DNA from: Coturnix japonica
Taxonomy: Eukaryota; Chordata; Aves; Galliformes; Phasianidae
Assembly (NCBI RefSeq): GCF_001577835.2
Contig: NC_029519.1
Span: 34,920,775-34,984,774 of the forward strand
Length of the DNA: 64,000 nucleotides
Reading direction: 5' to 3'
The position numbers were made by a program, and so were the translations under genes. The notes under the pieces are model-generated. The model was not told where the DNA came from. It made no database searches and saw nothing but the letters and a program-made list of their open reading frames with translations. Below are positions 46,801 through 60,622 of the stretch, one piece after another; the stretch's first letter is position 1; each line of letters opens with the position of its first letter.

Positions 46801-49800
46801 TTAGTGCCAGTTAATGTTCATGCCAGAGAAGACTCCTAGGCTTAGTTAACTTGCAGCTTATCTGTTGGCAGAAGCTGAAAGTGGAAGGTCACATTCTCTT
46901 ACCTGTGGTATACCTCCAGACGGATGGTGTAAACTATGGCAAAACTAGCTTTTCTTGACTCTTATAGATGTAGTGCTTGTCCATAGTTTATAGGAATGCC
47001 TGAGCATGCATTGTTTGGGAAGAATAAAAACAGTTTTTCTAGAATAGAAATTCAGTATTTCAGCAAGCTCAACAGAAGATTTCAGCTTTTAGGACTATGT
47101 TTTTTCTGTCTACTAATTCTTGCATTTTCTTGAGATTCCCACTCAAAATTCCTTTTGGATCTCTTCCTTTAAACCTTGTTTGTGTCTTTTCATATACTTG
47201 AAGGAATCATCTGGGTCATCAAGAACATACCTCACAGTTTCACATAGAACGTCTCTTGTTTATCGTTACATACCACAAGATGAAAAGCTTTATGTCATGC
47301 TTAAAGGTCTTTAAGTACAAAACACAGAAACCTGTAAAATCTTGCTAGACCTTCCCCATCCCTATTCAGGGGAATCCCTGGCCTATTCAAGGCCAGGCTG
47401 GATGTGGCGCTGGGCAGGCTGGTCTGGGGGGTGGTGACCTTGAACATAGCAGGGGGGATGAAGCTGGATGATCATTGTGGTCCTTTTCAACCCGTGCCAT
47501 TCTGTGATAAATACAACAGAGCAATGGCGTTAGATCGCATAATTTAATATTGCTTTTGTTATAATACCGAATTCTTCTATAATAAAACTTTGCTTCTTGA
47601 AGGCAAGAACAAATGGAAAAGTATAATCTTAGTACCTAGGTCTATCTAGCATCATCAGTTTTCTTAGTACAGTTGCCATGTAATCCAGAGGTTTGAAATG
47701 TATGGAGAAACAAGCCTTCACTTCCCATCAGCCTGATCCCATTGACCATGTGAGTGAGGTGTATCATTTAAAATCTGAGATAGTGTGTGTGCTGAATCAT
47801 TACCCCCAACTTACTCTGTCTCTTCACAATGTTCATAGCCATTTTTTCCACGTGGTCACGTTCTACAATGGGTAGGATCAGCCTTAAGTTTAGGATTTTC
47901 TAAGTCTGACTTTATGAAGTAAAGTACACCAGCTCCTTGTATTAGAAGTGAAAAGTGTTTGAGGTTTCTAGATCTGGGAACAGTTGTTCTTAATGAGTTC
48001 TGTCACATGGGAAGTACACAATGTCCAAAGCTTCCTGGAGAATGCAATAACTTAATTCTCTTTTCTTCCAAGTTTCTGAAGAAGATCACAGTAAGCGAAG
48101 CAGTTTTGTTTGTGTGTTGCTAAGCCATGGCGATGAAGGACTCTTCTATGGTACAGATGGCCCTCTTGAACTGAAAGTACTAACAAGCCTTTTCAGAGGT
48201 GACAAGTGCAGAAGTCTGGCAGGGAAACCCAAACTCTTTTTCATTCAGGTGAGGTACAACTGAATAGTGATCATCAAATCATAAGAATAATTCAGAAAAT
48301 TGTTTCCCACTAGTACAGAATAATTATTCCTAAATTGCTTTATAGGGATTTACTTCCAGAATAAGACTCCCATCAGGTCTAACGTTGGAGTAGTCTGCTC
48401 CCTTAGTACTTATAATAGCTGAAATCACCTTAATTTGAATGAGTTAAGGTGGTGCAAAATCTTTCTGAATGCTGGCCAGTATTTCAGTGAGCTTCTGAAT
48501 GTACTTTCATGTGAATAGCCATTCTAACCAAATAGGTTATATAAATAAATGCTAATAACTTTTCATATGAGTCTTTCTAGTCTAACCGTCTTCAAAGCTG
48601 AAAATATTGATAATATTCTTGTCATTACGATCATTGCCTTTTCTCATTTATTTTTTATTGTCCATTCCTCTTTCCAACAAATAGGCCTGTAGAGGAACAG
48701 AATTAGATTCAGGTATTGAAGCAGACAGCGGACCAGATGAAACGGTGTGTCAGAAAATACCTGTGGAAGCAGACTTCCTGTATGCGTATTCTACTGCTCC
48801 TGGTGAGAAGCCTGCAAAGAAAGGATTTGTTGCTCAAAGTGTATCTATGTATCTGCTTGCAGTGATGCTGGCAGTTGGCAGCCTTTTCCATGCAGTGGCT
48901 GATTACTCCGAAGTTTCTGATTTTCTTTGTATCACTTGCTGCTCTCATTTCCTAGAAAAAAGCTCATTATAGGTCTGTCTCAAATGTGAATGTGCTGCAG
49001 ATTGATTTAATCTGAGCTGTGCAAATAATTTGCAACAGGAAAAAGGATATTATTAATTTTGAAAGAACAGAGCAATTGGACATCTATGTATATTTATATA
49101 TATTATATACAGATGTCTGTATATTTATACACACAGAAATGGTGATAAACACCAAAGTATTATTTGGCTGTCAGCTCTATCTCATTGCAACCTAAGTGAA
49201 TTAGTGGTATCAGGGCCCTTAGTATGCCCACTGCATTATCAATTATCAGGAATAAGGTCTATTTATCAGTTTATGCTTTTAGAGCTGAAGGTAGTGGCAG
49301 TGAAATCTGTTCTGCATCTTGGCTCTCGCTGTGCTGTCACTGCTCCTGCATGTGCGTATTCTGTAATGAAGTAGTAAATAATTAACGTGTGAGAGCAGAA
49401 GATAATTCTCCTGCCTTTTGATTATTTTTCACCTACCTAAAATCTTCTCACATTAGAAAAACAGATGGTTAGAAAAACCTTTTGGGTTGAAATTTGAAGG
49501 GACTGTCAAATCTAAACTTTGTTGATTAGGGGTTTTATTTTGTTTACTTTAAGCCCTTCTCTGCTGTTGGGTATGTTGTGTCATTCTATAACTGCTGTCC
49601 TGTCCTGTGTCAGAGGCTGCTACATCTGATCAGCTTGGTCTCCTTGTCTTCCACAGGCTATTACTCCTGGAGGAACGCAGCTGAAGGCTCCTGGTTCATT
49701 CAGTCTCTGTGCAGAATGCTGAGGGAACATGCCAGGAAACTTGAACTCATGCAGATTTTAACTCGTGTAAATCGCAGAGTGGCAGAATACGAATCCTGTT

Positions 49801-49883
49801 CCACTCGGCAGGATTTCAATGCCAAGAAACAGATTCCATGCATTGTGTCTATGCTTACCAAAGAATTTTACTTTCCTTGCTAA
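43826..49883 (+). CDS. CASP3: CASP3, executioner caspase-3
   Basis: Cytosolic cysteine protease that cuts after DEVD-type sites in apoptosis. Coding exons: 43826-43899, 45333-45457, 45938-46066, 48073-48248, 48685-48802, 49657-49883. They total 849 nt, 282 residues, all in phase. The start ATG ([11 protein letters not shown]) lies 19 nt into an exon whose acceptor is at 43806. Visible: short prodomain with the KSVD/SG processing site; S1-pocket Arg in SSRAGTD; catalytic His in LLSHGDEG (48073-48248); catalytic Cys in QACRG, with the Cys codon at 48688-48690; inter-subunit site IEAD/S; small subunit [14 protein letters not shown] and SWFIQS forming the S2-S4 pockets; C terminus FYFPC. Caspase-7 is excluded by the prodomain and the neighbours. 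Transcribed from the island shared with PRIMPOL, with a non-coding exon 1 near 39.8-39.9 kb. Confidence 0.97.
44033..44051. repeat. (TA)n microsatellite
   Basis: Alternating TA run of about nine units in the CASP3 intron after exon 2. Confidence 0.9.
47343..47513 (+). mobile_element. CR1 LINE 3'-end fragment
   Basis: CASP3 intron. 'caaggccaggctggatgtgg', 'gctgggcaggctggtctggg', 'tcaacccgtgccattctgtg' match the + oriented CR1 3' terminus. Confidence 0.85.
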
Positions 49884-51135
49884 AGAAAATTGCCAAGTGC
49901 AATTTTTCACTTTGGGTTTTTATCTGTAATTTATACACTGTTAGTAGGGAATACCACTTTAGTCTGAATTACTGTTCACTGCCATATGAGGCACAACGAA
50001 CTATCTGAGAGTTGGATATGTCCGTTGTTAGAAGTAACCCGTGGTATGGCTAAGTTAGAAATGCAAACTTAAATAGTTGAAGCACAGGAAAATTTGAACG
50101 TAGTAAGAATTTGGAATAATTACGAGGAGGGGACTGAAGAGAAATCACATCACTTACTGGACCTACTTGGTGCTACATTTCACTTTGCAGAAGGAGCGGG
50201 CAAAAGAAACTGGTCTTGTAAATGGTTTGGTTTCGTATCTTTTCCAGTAGGAAGAAGATTCAGAGTGTGATCTGGTTGCTAATTGCAGTAATGTGGTAGT
50301 AGTGTCATTACACGTTAATTCTTAACAAAGAAACAATCGAGTTTTTTGAGTTTAGGTTGTAAGGTAGCCTAAACTTCTTGTATTACTTAGGACGTAAACT
50401 GTGAAAAATGGCCATTTCATTTCTTACATATGCTTAGGAGGCATCTTTAGAAGTAAGTTCATTTTGTCTTAATTATTTTATAACCTTTTATATTGAGCAT
50501 TAGGTGAGGTAATGTTATCAACGCACTATCTGTTTCTAAGTGAATTTGTGTTTTTGGCCTTGAAGCTGAGGAACTAAGGGACCAGTCTTCCCAAATGCCT
50601 TTTTTATTGCAGCTCCTAGGGAGAGCTTTAATACTCTTTGGGCATGTATGAGGCCACAAGATTCAATGTAAAAGAAAATCTGCATTCTGAAAAGCCAGCT
50701 TTCCTCTTTCTGGCCCTTAAATCAGGGTGATTCTGCTTTCTGCAGATATACATACCACATCTGATCTTTGCGGAAGCCTGAATGTGGTGCTACCAGAGAA
50801 ATTTCCTTGTCTGCTCTCAATTGGGTTAATTACGTGTGTCTTTCAAAAGATCTTAGTATGTTAATGAATAGTAAACGTAAGTCTCTTAGTTTTGACCCCG
50901 GATTTTGTGGAGTAGGCATTTAGAAAGTTGTAAAGCATAGATGCTTTTTGTAATGGTTCAGATTGTGACAGTCTTTTGATGAACAGAGGAAGACATTGGT
51001 AAATGACCGTCTGGTGCTTGCAAAATAAGACTTAAAATCTTTTATGTTGTGTAGCATAAATGGTGTTAGTGAATTGATGTCTTCTTCCGGAGCCGTTTGG
51101 ATTTTTTTAAATTAAATATTGTCACCTGAATTGTA
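49884..51135 (+). other. CASP3: CASP3 3'UTR
   Basis: AT-rich sequence after the TAA at 49881-49883. The best poly(A) candidate is ATTAAA at 51111-51116, implying a ~1.25 kb 3'UTR. An AATAAA near 51387 would extend it by about 275 bp. Confidence 0.55.
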
Positions 51136-51599
51136 TAGTGCTCTTCTCTATGTATTATTTGTTTAGGATCTGAGCAATTATATCCTTTCCTCTCAAAAAA
51201 CCCCCCCAAAAAACCAAAAAGATCATTCCCCTTTCCCCATCTGCTTTAACACCAGAAGCTGAGATGCTTCTTTAAAGCATTATATACATGATGGTCAGGT
51301 AATAAGGGGAGAGAGTGAGACACGGGGATTAGAGGTTCAACAGTCACGTAGGGGAGGTGATTGTAAATGGGTTTTCTGGTGACTGCAAAATAAAAGTTCT
51401 TCACTGTTCTGGGCAGGCATTCAGACCAAGCATTGCAGTTCTTGAGCTGAACTTGGAAAACAAGTGCTTGTGTTTTCAACTAAACATACAGGTATTCTCA
51501 CAGCTACCTGGATCATTGGTGTCAATAGTAGCTGAAAAGGCTTTGAAGGAACCTGACCTTAGTCTGTAGTTGATTTGAAGAGCCAACCAGAACCACTTG

Positions 51600-51880
51600 T
51601 CAAAGTGGTGGTTGGAGGGAGCCTTTAGAGGGCGTTTCCAGCGTCCCACTCAAAGCAGCCCCATCGCCAGCACTGCAGCATCCCAGCAGCACTTTCCTTT
51701 AGCCCCATCCTGAGAGCCTCCAAGGATGAGAATACAGTGACTTTCTTGGGCAGTACCGTGTTCTGTGCCGTGCTGTGCTACTCACCCAAGAACGCAGCTA
51801 AAACAGCCCCCAGAGTGTTCCCAGCACCCATCCTGAGCCTCCCAAGCCGCAGCCTGTGGCCTTGTTGTGGCACTTCCATC
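51600..51880 (-). mobile_element. Probable old CR1-like fragment
   Basis: + strand has 'ggttggagggagcctttaga' then Cys-poor, C-rich phrases such as 'cccactcaaagcagcccc' and 'gagagcctccaaggatgaga' that follow the order of a reverse-oriented CR1 3' region. Diverged, so the call is tentative. Confidence 0.45.
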
Positions 51881-54800
51881 AGGATACATACTGTAATCTC
51901 TTCTACTGCAGATGTATTTTTATATCGAGTTTATATTCTCAAATGCCATGTTACTTGTGGTTGATTTCTGCTTATGAAATCACTTTTGGAAATATTAACT
52001 TTATAGATAGTAAGGGACAAATTGCATCGCGGCAGGAAACTTTAATCCTTATATCATAAAATGAATTATGCTTGTTCTGATGGGAAACTACCTCTCAGTG
52101 GTGTATCTCCTGCTGTTACAGAGGGTGAGCAGCAGGACAGTCATAGCAGAACCTGCTGTTGTGAGATAAAGGGTTCATGGATAACTACCCTTCACCACCA
52201 CGGGGTGTCACCGTAGATAGCACAGTAATCTCCCAAACTCCCGTTAACAAACAACTCAAAAACAAAACCGAAACAGCCCTGAATGAAGCAACTCTTACAC
52301 AGCTCTTGGTGGCTTTGTAAGTCACAAGTCTTAAAAACCTAATTTTGTAGTGAGGCCTAACTTTTCCCATCAAATCATATCTGCTTTCTTGCTAGAGACC
52401 ACTGTGTTCTGTCATGAAGTTGGTCACGTAATTGCCTCAGAAGAAAGATGCACAGTATTCGTTTTCCAAAGCATTTTGTTCAGCGATTGCAGGCAATGCT
52501 TGGAATTGAGCTCAGTAGGTCACCGCTGCTGCAGCAAAGCTGGGAGGACTCACTGGGACCTGTCTGCTGTGAGGCTGAGATGCTGCTGTCTGCAGAACAT
52601 GGTGAGCTTCATATAGACTCAGCCAGTGAAATTCAGCAGCATGTGGTGTGAGAAGACCAACCTAGATTATATAAATAGTTCTTCTGGACTCAATTTGTAT
52701 ATAGAAGTGGGCCATCCCATTCTGAGTTGCCTCCTTCCCTCTAAAGGAGGCTGAAATTGTTGGTTTTCTCTTGTGCACAAAGCAGTGATGTTAGCTGAGT
52801 GCTCTGAGAGGACCTGATGTGAGGGTGGACCTGTGTATGAAGGATACTCCCATTGCATTTCATGGTCATTAGGGATGTACAGGATCTACTTAATTAACCA
52901 TAACACCTTTAAGGAGAGCAGTGGAAACAACCAGCACCACTCTGTGCAAGAACATAAGTAAGACTAAACACTGACAGCTACCTTACAGAGAAATTTCTTT
53001 CTGTAGGATCCCTTGTAACAGACACGGGCATTTCCTCTTTCTCTCCCTTTCAGTTTCCGGTGCTAAAGCGATGATGTTTTGCCTTCCCTTTTATCCCATT
53101 CAGCTGAAAGCAGCTTCCTGCAGTCCGCACCCCTTCTGCATGGCACCATGCAACAAGGCTGGCTAAAAGGAGATAGCACCTTGCTCTGTCAGCAGTCGGC
53201 TTGGGGTCCTGCTGGGGTTCATGGTGTGCAGACAACAGCATGGGCTTCATTGCTCAGCATGCCAGCACAGGGCTTTGAACTGCCTTTGACATCATGAAAA
53301 CACATTGGTGAGCAGGCCAGCAGGAGGGAGGTGGCACATAGGAATGAGCACGTTCTGCAAACTCCTGTGGAGGGGAGAAACTGCAGCAGAGCTCGGGCCA
53401 GTCCAAGTCTTTTGAGCTGGACGTTGACCTTAGGAATGTAATCAGAGAGCTGATTATAAATAGTTGGTGCAGTTGTTGATGAGATTAAAATGTGCTGCGG
53501 CAGGCAGGCGGTTGGAGGCAGGGGTTACTCCCGTGTGTGCCCAGGATGCTGTGTGCTCATTTGTCTGTGGCTGCGTGTTGAGCCTGAAAAAGGGAAGTGG
53601 CTGAAAAATGCTCCGAAAATGTTCCCAGGGAGGGGGAAGGAGGAAGTCGTGTGGCTTACAAAAGAGGGGTGTGGGATGGGGGGAAGGGGCTGGGGAGCAG
53701 AGAATTAATGAGGAGGGAGGGTGGTCACTGCGAGTGTTCAGAAAGCAAAACCATCAGACCAGGGGAATGCCCTGATAGATAACAGTGCTAAAAACCTCCA
53801 GGTAAACCACTGGTGCTGATCTGTGTTCAGCTGGTGGTGCGTGATGGAGATGGGGGGAAAGGGAGGGCAAACGAGCAGGGAGGGAAGCGCAGGAGCTGGG
53901 CAATGGAAGTCAGAAATAGTATTTTATCTACGTGAAGATTTTGCTACTAAGAGGAATCAGCGGGGAGACCGTCTGGCTTTTAGTGTGATGGGAGAACTGT
54001 GTCTGGAGCAGGCAGTGGTCCATCTGTCATTGGGGCAGGGGATGGAGCTGAGTTTGTGTTTGGATGAGGAAATCCTGGAGGTGAGGTGTGCCCAGAGAAG
54101 GAGAAATTAGAAAGCAGATAGATGGAGAATGTGGGAGAAACTGATCGTCTAATCCCAGCACCCCCAGCATAAGGGTGTGAGCAGCCACAGATCGGTGCCA
54201 CCACGCTGTAACATAGTGAGAATCAGGCTGGGGAACAGTGCATAACCTGGAGGGAACATTTTACCTCCCCAAGTTCTTAGCAGAGGGAGAAATCAAATGC
54301 TCTTTCCTGACACGAGGCACAGCGATAGAAGTATTAAAAATAATGCTTCTATGAACACTGAAACTTCTGTAGTCGAACTTCCTGTGGCTTCATGCTTCCT
54401 GTTTATGTTCCTTTTGTGCCACGCATGGTGAGGGGTGAGCCCTGAGCACAGCCTGCCTGAGGCTCTGCCTGCTCCTGCCCACAGGGCTGGAAATGGGCAT
54501 GGAGCTGCTGAGGGCAGAGATGGGGCCTCCCTGCTTTGGGAACACAGGCTGGTAACAGTCCCAGTGAACCATCCACTTTGGGTATCCAGCACTGAGCTTA
54601 CATGTACAAAGTGCGGAGAGCCACGCGTTTAGTTCACTCCTTGGCTTTCCTCTGGACTTCAACTGCGTCTTCATCACCGTCACTTGAGAGATAGCGTGGC
54701 TGTGGTGGAGCTCACCACTTCCCTCCTTAATAAGCTGGACGACCATTTGTTTGGCTGCCATGTAAAGCACTGGCTGCAGGCCCGTGCCAACACAGCTAAG

Positions 54801-56776
54801 GGAGCCTTCCATTTACAGGCCACTTTTGGAGCATTAAGGACATGCTTTTGGAGCAGCTTGGAGAGGTGCTGATGTGACACTGAAAGCAATGGAGCTAAAC
54901 ATGGCACGGCTTTGAGCAGCCCTGGATTCCTGAGGGTGCCGGGTGCTGGCAGATCTGCTGGGCCACCAGGCTGCGCCCACAGAGCAATGCAGGCAGGGAG
55001 AGATGGGGCAGAGCATCACAGACACACCAAATACCTGAATGGAGAGAGGGAAGCCCACAGGAACCTCACCCACAGAGCTAACGGCTTTGTGTCAATGTTA
55101 TTTGACAGAATTCCACAAAGTATTTACAGCTATTTTATGTGCTCTAAAGGTTTTCTTGCCAAGGAATGACAGATTACTCCTGCTTTGAAGCTGATTGAGA
55201 ACTATTACCATTACCAGCTTATCAGGCTGTTACATATTAGCCCAAGGTACAAGACTACAATGCTTTCCAAGAAAGAAAACTCCTGACCCGACAGCCAAAC
55301 TCACTCCAAAAGTGAAGTGATGGTGCAGGAGCAAAGAAAAGCAAGGAAATTACATTTCTCCAGCTCCTTTCTGCAGGGAGTAGGTGACTCAGCACTCCCT
55401 TATACCTACCTCCATGGGAGAGGAGGAGCTCTGCCTCCACCTGGCAGCCGCCTGCCTTTGCTGCAGCTCTCTGTCTGCTCAACCTTCCCTTGGGGCAGCT
55501 GCTGCTGCTTAGCAGCTCAATAGCGTGCATACCTGAGGAGTGCTCCTTTGGTTAAAAGGAGGATTTGCTGCCCTGCATGGAATGCTTTAAAGCAAGGTGC
55601 AAATATGCAAATAATTACCACAAGAATCTGAGCTTTAGTTATTTATTTGGGAATCCTCCCCCTGACTTAATGGGCTAGCAGTGTTTAGCTGGTCTCCTGG
55701 GCCCAGCTGTGACCTCCAGAGCCAAGGAAGTGAGCCCACCTGCTGTGCTGCCTCATAGCCCTGGATGAGCTTCTGGTTGTTGCTGTTTACTTCTTGCAGG
55801 TACAGAAAACACAAAGGCAAACCTGAGAGCGGTGAGGAAACCCAATGCCGGCAGCTGGGAAGGGGAGGGGGCTGAATTCCCTGAGCCCAGGCTGGCGCTG
55901 AGGCTGTCTGAGCAATATCCCCATGTTGTTTTGAGTCTGGATGTTCAGCCTATTTAAAACTCCCCTGCTTTGCAAAGTTTGTTTAATCTGTCGGTCCCTC
56001 TTTGATCTGTACGTGGCAAGTCAGCAGGTAAAGTGCATCGTGAGCCTTCTGCACATCACTGATTAAATAAGGCATTCAAAATAAAGCTGCTACTCATATT
56101 TGCTATTAATAGCCAATACTTTTTCTTTTCCCTCCCTCCATCCCCTGCCTTGACCTCTTTCTGTTGCAGATACAGAGCACCCCGCTGGGGGCTGACACAC
56201 GAGGATTCAGCACCTCCCTCTGCTTTGCTGCAATGCTTCCCCATGAGCCCACCCTGGCAGGACCCCAGCGTGCAGCCAGTTCTGGGAACAGAGGGCTGCA
56301 AGTCGGTGCTGCCGCTGCTGGTTATCTGCCCAGCCCTGGCATCCCGCCTCGACAGCCTCAACTGGGCTGTGCTGGCTGAGCAAACCTGAGAGCGGGGCAA
56401 CGGTCAGAGCGACAGAAATGACTGGTTGGGGGAGAAATGCAGTGAGATGGGCTCCAGGAGAGATGAGTCACTGCCGAGCTGCACTCCAGAAACAGCTCAC
56501 AGAGCCAGATGCTGCTGTTCAGAAGATGAACTTACTGGGCTCTGCAGGCTGGCAGCAGAGGTGTGGTAGATGAACTTGGCTTCAGCTATTTCAGCACAAG
56601 CAGAAGGTGGATCCATTTGTGCTTGAGAAGAACGGAAAGCCGAGTGTGCAGAAGCTGTCCTGAAGCTCTGGAGGTCAGCCTGGGCAGCTCCAACACAGGC
56701 AGCACTCCTTATACAGCACTTACTCATCTGTTAATCATTAAACACTGATTAGAAAAGGCAAAACAGCCAAAACCTC

Positions 56777-57113
56777 AAAGGTGGTTCTGACTTTGTGGCC
56801 TTCCAGTACTTGAAGAGAGCTTACAAGCAGGAGGGGGAGTGCCTTTGTACATGGTCTGATAGTGATAGGGCAAGTGCAAAGCTTCAAACTACAAGAGGGA
56901 AGACTGAGCCTAAATGTGAGGAGGAAACTGTTTCCTTAGAGAGCAGTGAGGTGCTGGCACTGCTGCCCAGAGCTGTGGGTGCCCCATCCCTGGCGGTGTC
57001 CAAGGTTGGAAGGGCCCTGGGCAGCCTGAGCTGGAGGGGGGCACCCAGCCCACAGCAGAGGTTGGGGATGCTTTAAGGTCCCTTCCAACCCAAGCCATCC
57101 TGTGATTCTATGA
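56777..57113 (+). mobile_element. CR1 LINE 3'-end copy
   Basis: 'gtggccttccagtacttgaa', 'gagcagtgaggtgctggcac', 'gggccctgggcagcctgagc' and a terminal 'tgtgattctatga'. About 335 bp, + orientation. It is the uninterrupted reference for the CR1 split by the LTR at 42.7 kb. Confidence 0.93.
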
Positions 57114-60100
57114 CTGTGTGTCTTGGAAATGGCTCTGTATCTTGCAGTGACCATTTTTGCTTAAGGTAGCAGAGTCAAAAATTAAACATTTATATTTCAC
57201 TCCCTTACAGTTGGCTTCTTTGTTTTCAGGATCACATTCGGCCATCGCCCAGTCTGTGCTGCAGGGTGAGACAGGGACTGTGCCAGAGAGGAAAGGCTCA
57301 GCTGTCTGTACCTAGCCCCACAGATGTGTGGGCACAGAGCACAGCCTTGCTTGCCATCAGGAGGAAGCCTTAGCCAGAAATGCTTTAAGAAAACTTCAAA
57401 TTCTTCTGTGCTGCTGAGGTAGGGGCTGTGGGGTGACAGCCTGTGCTGCTGCTCTGCTGCCCACAGCAGGTGTGCAGGAGCTATGGGGGCAATGATAAGA
57501 GGTGGGGCATTGATTAGTCCATGCTGACCCATCTGACCAGGTGACACCCTGGGAAGGTGCCACAGCTGGTTTGCTCCCCATGCCCCTCTGCCCTCCGGTT
57601 CAACACCCCTAGCATGGAGAGGGGCTCCCAAAGGAGCCTGGGCCCCTGCACTGGGTGTCTCTGCCTGAGCAGGACTGAGGCAGAGGGGCTACCTGCCCAC
57701 TCAGCCGTGTTGTTATCCTGTCTCTTTCTGATTGAATCCCCTAGTGGCTCGGTAAAGCAGCAGCTTAATGAATGAGGGCACCCACCTTTACGTAACGTGT
57801 GAGAGGCTTTGTGTTGCGAAAGAAAAGCTTCATTCTCACATCAGTCTTTTTTCTTTGTTGGCTCATTTTTGCTGGCACGTTTTGCAAAGTGCACTCAGTG
57901 CTGGCCGCAGAGGACTGTGTTTACAGTGTCGCTTAAAAATATCTTGCTCAGAGCACTTTCTTCAGCTAATTCAGACATTCCTGTTGTGAAGTCACCCCGA
58001 AACATCCTTTCACAACACTAAAATAGCAACAGGATTTTTTTTTTGTGTTTTTTTTCCATCCTGGAATGGTTTTATGTCATTATTACCAACAACAACAGAG
58101 CAGCTCTCCTACCATCCACATTCTCAGCAATCAGATTGGCGCAGCTGAAATAACACGAGAGCTGAGGAGCACTCTGTAATGAAGACACCCTCTTCATGCT
58201 CTCATGGGCAGAGCTCCTGGCCAGAAGCACCTTGCTGAGAGCAGAGGTGTCACACGGATGAGTTTACATTGAAATGCCTTAAGAAAGCACTCTACGTGCT
58301 GCAGATAGTGTTGGGGTGCTGCTGGTGTGCAGTGCTGAGCAGTTCCCTGAATATTATTAAACTGCAAAAATAAGCTGGATGGTTTCTTTACCCTCTGCAA
58401 CTTCATGGATTCCCATTTTGAAGGATATATTCTTTTCTTCTTGTAGAAATCAAGGCCAGGCCAGCACAGTTAATCTTCTGCGTGCAGCAAGCAGGGTGCT
58501 AATGGAATCAACTGAGTCCCTGTGGAAGATGATGAATAGCGCAAACTGCAAACTTTGGCAATTCTGGAGAGAAAATGCTCTGAATATCAGACGCTCTGTG
58601 GTTAAATGCTCTGATTTGAACGTTGCCAGGTCTTACTGAAACAGCAGTTAGGAAAGCCAGAACTCTTCCTTTGGGTGGAGTGAAGTCATCGTTGGAAGCT
58701 CTGTATCAAAAAGCATTCCCATTACCTTCCAGCATTGTGAAAGTACCACAGCAGATTTAACTTCTAGTACATCCCGGGAACATCTCATTGCAGAAGACAT
58801 GGAGAGGAATGTCTTTGTTAATGCCTTTGCATGAGCCCTGTGGAGATCAGAGGAAGGCAGCGGGAAGAAGTGGAAAGAGAGAGCTGGAAATTCTGCTGGT
58901 TGTTGTTCCTCCAGGAAGGCAACTGTGTCATTCACAGGCTGCCCACTTGGTGAATAAAGTGTCCTCTGAATGTGAGATTAAATTATTAGTGAGACTGTAA
59001 GCATTCTTCCCACGGCATCTGCTGAGGCATCAACTACGGACTTTCATAGCTCACTCATCCTGCAAACAAATTAAGAGCGTACACTGGAAATGCCAATAGC
59101 CACAGAGCACTGCAGAACCAGCCAGGCCAACCTTTCCCTCTGCAGGCTGAGCAGTGCTGGGCAGGCTGCAGGCATTCACGGCTGGGCCCTTTGTGCCACA
59201 CAGCAAAGTGCTCGAAGCAAAACCCATTAAGAAAACACATCCCACTGAGATGGAGATGCAGAGGTCTATGGATACTGTTGCAGCCTCAAAGCAGCTTCCA
59301 GCCTCTAGAAATCACTTGCTTAGGGGGTAGTTTGATGCAGTCTTCACGCTTAACAGCACCTCGTGCTTTTTCCTTCTGCGAGCGTGCTCGGGTGCTTTTT
59401 GATGCCCTGTGACCTCTTGGAACTTTAAAGCAGGAAATACTACTGTTCAATTAACTGCTGTGCATAGAGCCTCCTCCTCCCGACTGCTTTTAACCCGACA
59501 CCTGCTAGTTTCGTTTGATGCTCTCTAGTTCTTACGCTAGAAAAGCAAGCAACGCATCCCTACTTTTCTCTACTACAGTCTCTGCAGCCTAAAAGACCCC
59601 AGACTGTGCAGTCACTGGGGCACCAGGGGCACTCCATGTTCTCAGTTGTCTTTGCTGCTCTCCCCTGAGCCTTTGCTGCTGCTCTGGGAGGTTGATGGGC
59701 TCCTGGTTGTGCTCTGTTCTGCAGCTCCACACCAGCTTCGTGACAACTGAGGGGCACCCAGCTGACCTTCCCCAGCGTGATGATGACTGAGCTGGGTGGA
59801 TTCTCACACTGGTCACAGCTGGTGTAGGGGCGGCCTCCATCCTGCTTGGGGTCAGCACTGCCGGCTCAGTGCGCCACCATTTCCTACAGAGACCTCAAGC
59901 CCGTAAAGATTCAGCCTGAGTTTCCAGTTACCTGGTTTGGCTTTGTGGATACAGCTCACCCACCTGAACACGTGTGCAAGAATGTAAAGGTAATGTATAG
60001 ACGTGCACATATGCAGGACAGGTGTGGATGCCACACACTGCATTTAAGCAGGACCTTTTACAATGAGTTATTCCTTATCTCCCACCGTGCTCGAGGCCTT

Positions 60101-60590
60101 TCCCTCATCATCTCTGGGCAGAGATGACGCACCCGGTCTCCCTTCAGCCATTCGCACCTCCTCGGCACGCAGACACTGAAGGCGGTTGGCAGAACCTGCC
60201 GCAGACCGAGAACTTTGGCGAAGCGATGCCGGCTCCTAAGCGCCGTGCTTAGCGCTCCTAGTCCCGCCCTGCTGTCCCCACACGGTTGCGGCCCACGGCT
60301 CCGAACGCCCCGCGGCTCCCGGCCCCGTCGGGACGTCGTGGCTCCGCTCGGGCCCCGTGTCCGTGGCTGCCGGGCGTGCTGCGGGCGGGCCGGGGCCGAG
60401 CCGCTTGATGACGGGCTCCGCAGCCCTGCCCCCGCCGCTGCGCGGCCGCCCGGCCCGGCGGGAGGCGGGGGGATTTCCAAGCGCCGGCGGCTCGCCGCTT
60501 CCTCTCCTTGTTTTGCTTTCGATCTGGACCTTTCGCGGCCCGGGCGGAGGGAGTAACTTTTAGTTTTGCTCCCGCGATTATTCAGCGCCT

Positions 60591-60608
60591 GTTTTCATTT
60601 CCATTTCG
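60591..60608 (-). promoter_or_regulatory. ISRE-like (GAAANN) array
   Basis: Minus strand reads CGAAATGGAAATGAAAAC: two GAAANN units and a GAAAAC, the spacing recognised by IRF-family proteins. It lies about 35-50 bp upstream of the TATA motif. Confidence 0.6.
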
Positions 60609-60609
60609 C

Positions 60610-60622
60610 GTCCCCTGGCAAC
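60610..60622 (+). promoter_or_regulatory. RFX-type X-box
   Basis: GTCCCCTGGCAAC matches the X-box form GTNRCC-n-RGYAAC except at the R position; the RGYAAC half is perfect. It sits between the ISRE-like array and the TATA motif. Confidence 0.55.

Larger units (their letters stand above)
51136..60100. other. Intergenic region between CASP3 and the next CpG island
   Basis: About 9 kb without any spliced or single-exon gene I can support. It holds one clear CR1 (56777-57113) and a probable old one (51600-51880). A purine-rich G-run patch lies at about 53620-53720. AT-rich pieces such as 55580-55670 look like possible non-coding regulatory DNA, but that needs cross-species comparison. Confidence 0.6.

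Noticed and set aside
48745-48972. Open frame running past CASP3 exon 6
   Set aside because: It is exon 6 plus read-through of the intron after a good GTGAGA donor; the real protein continues at 49657.
53490-54200. Purine-rich, G-run-rich patch with open frames
   Set aside because: Frames are low-complexity and unlike any family; G-quadruplex potential is possible but nothing ties it to a gene.
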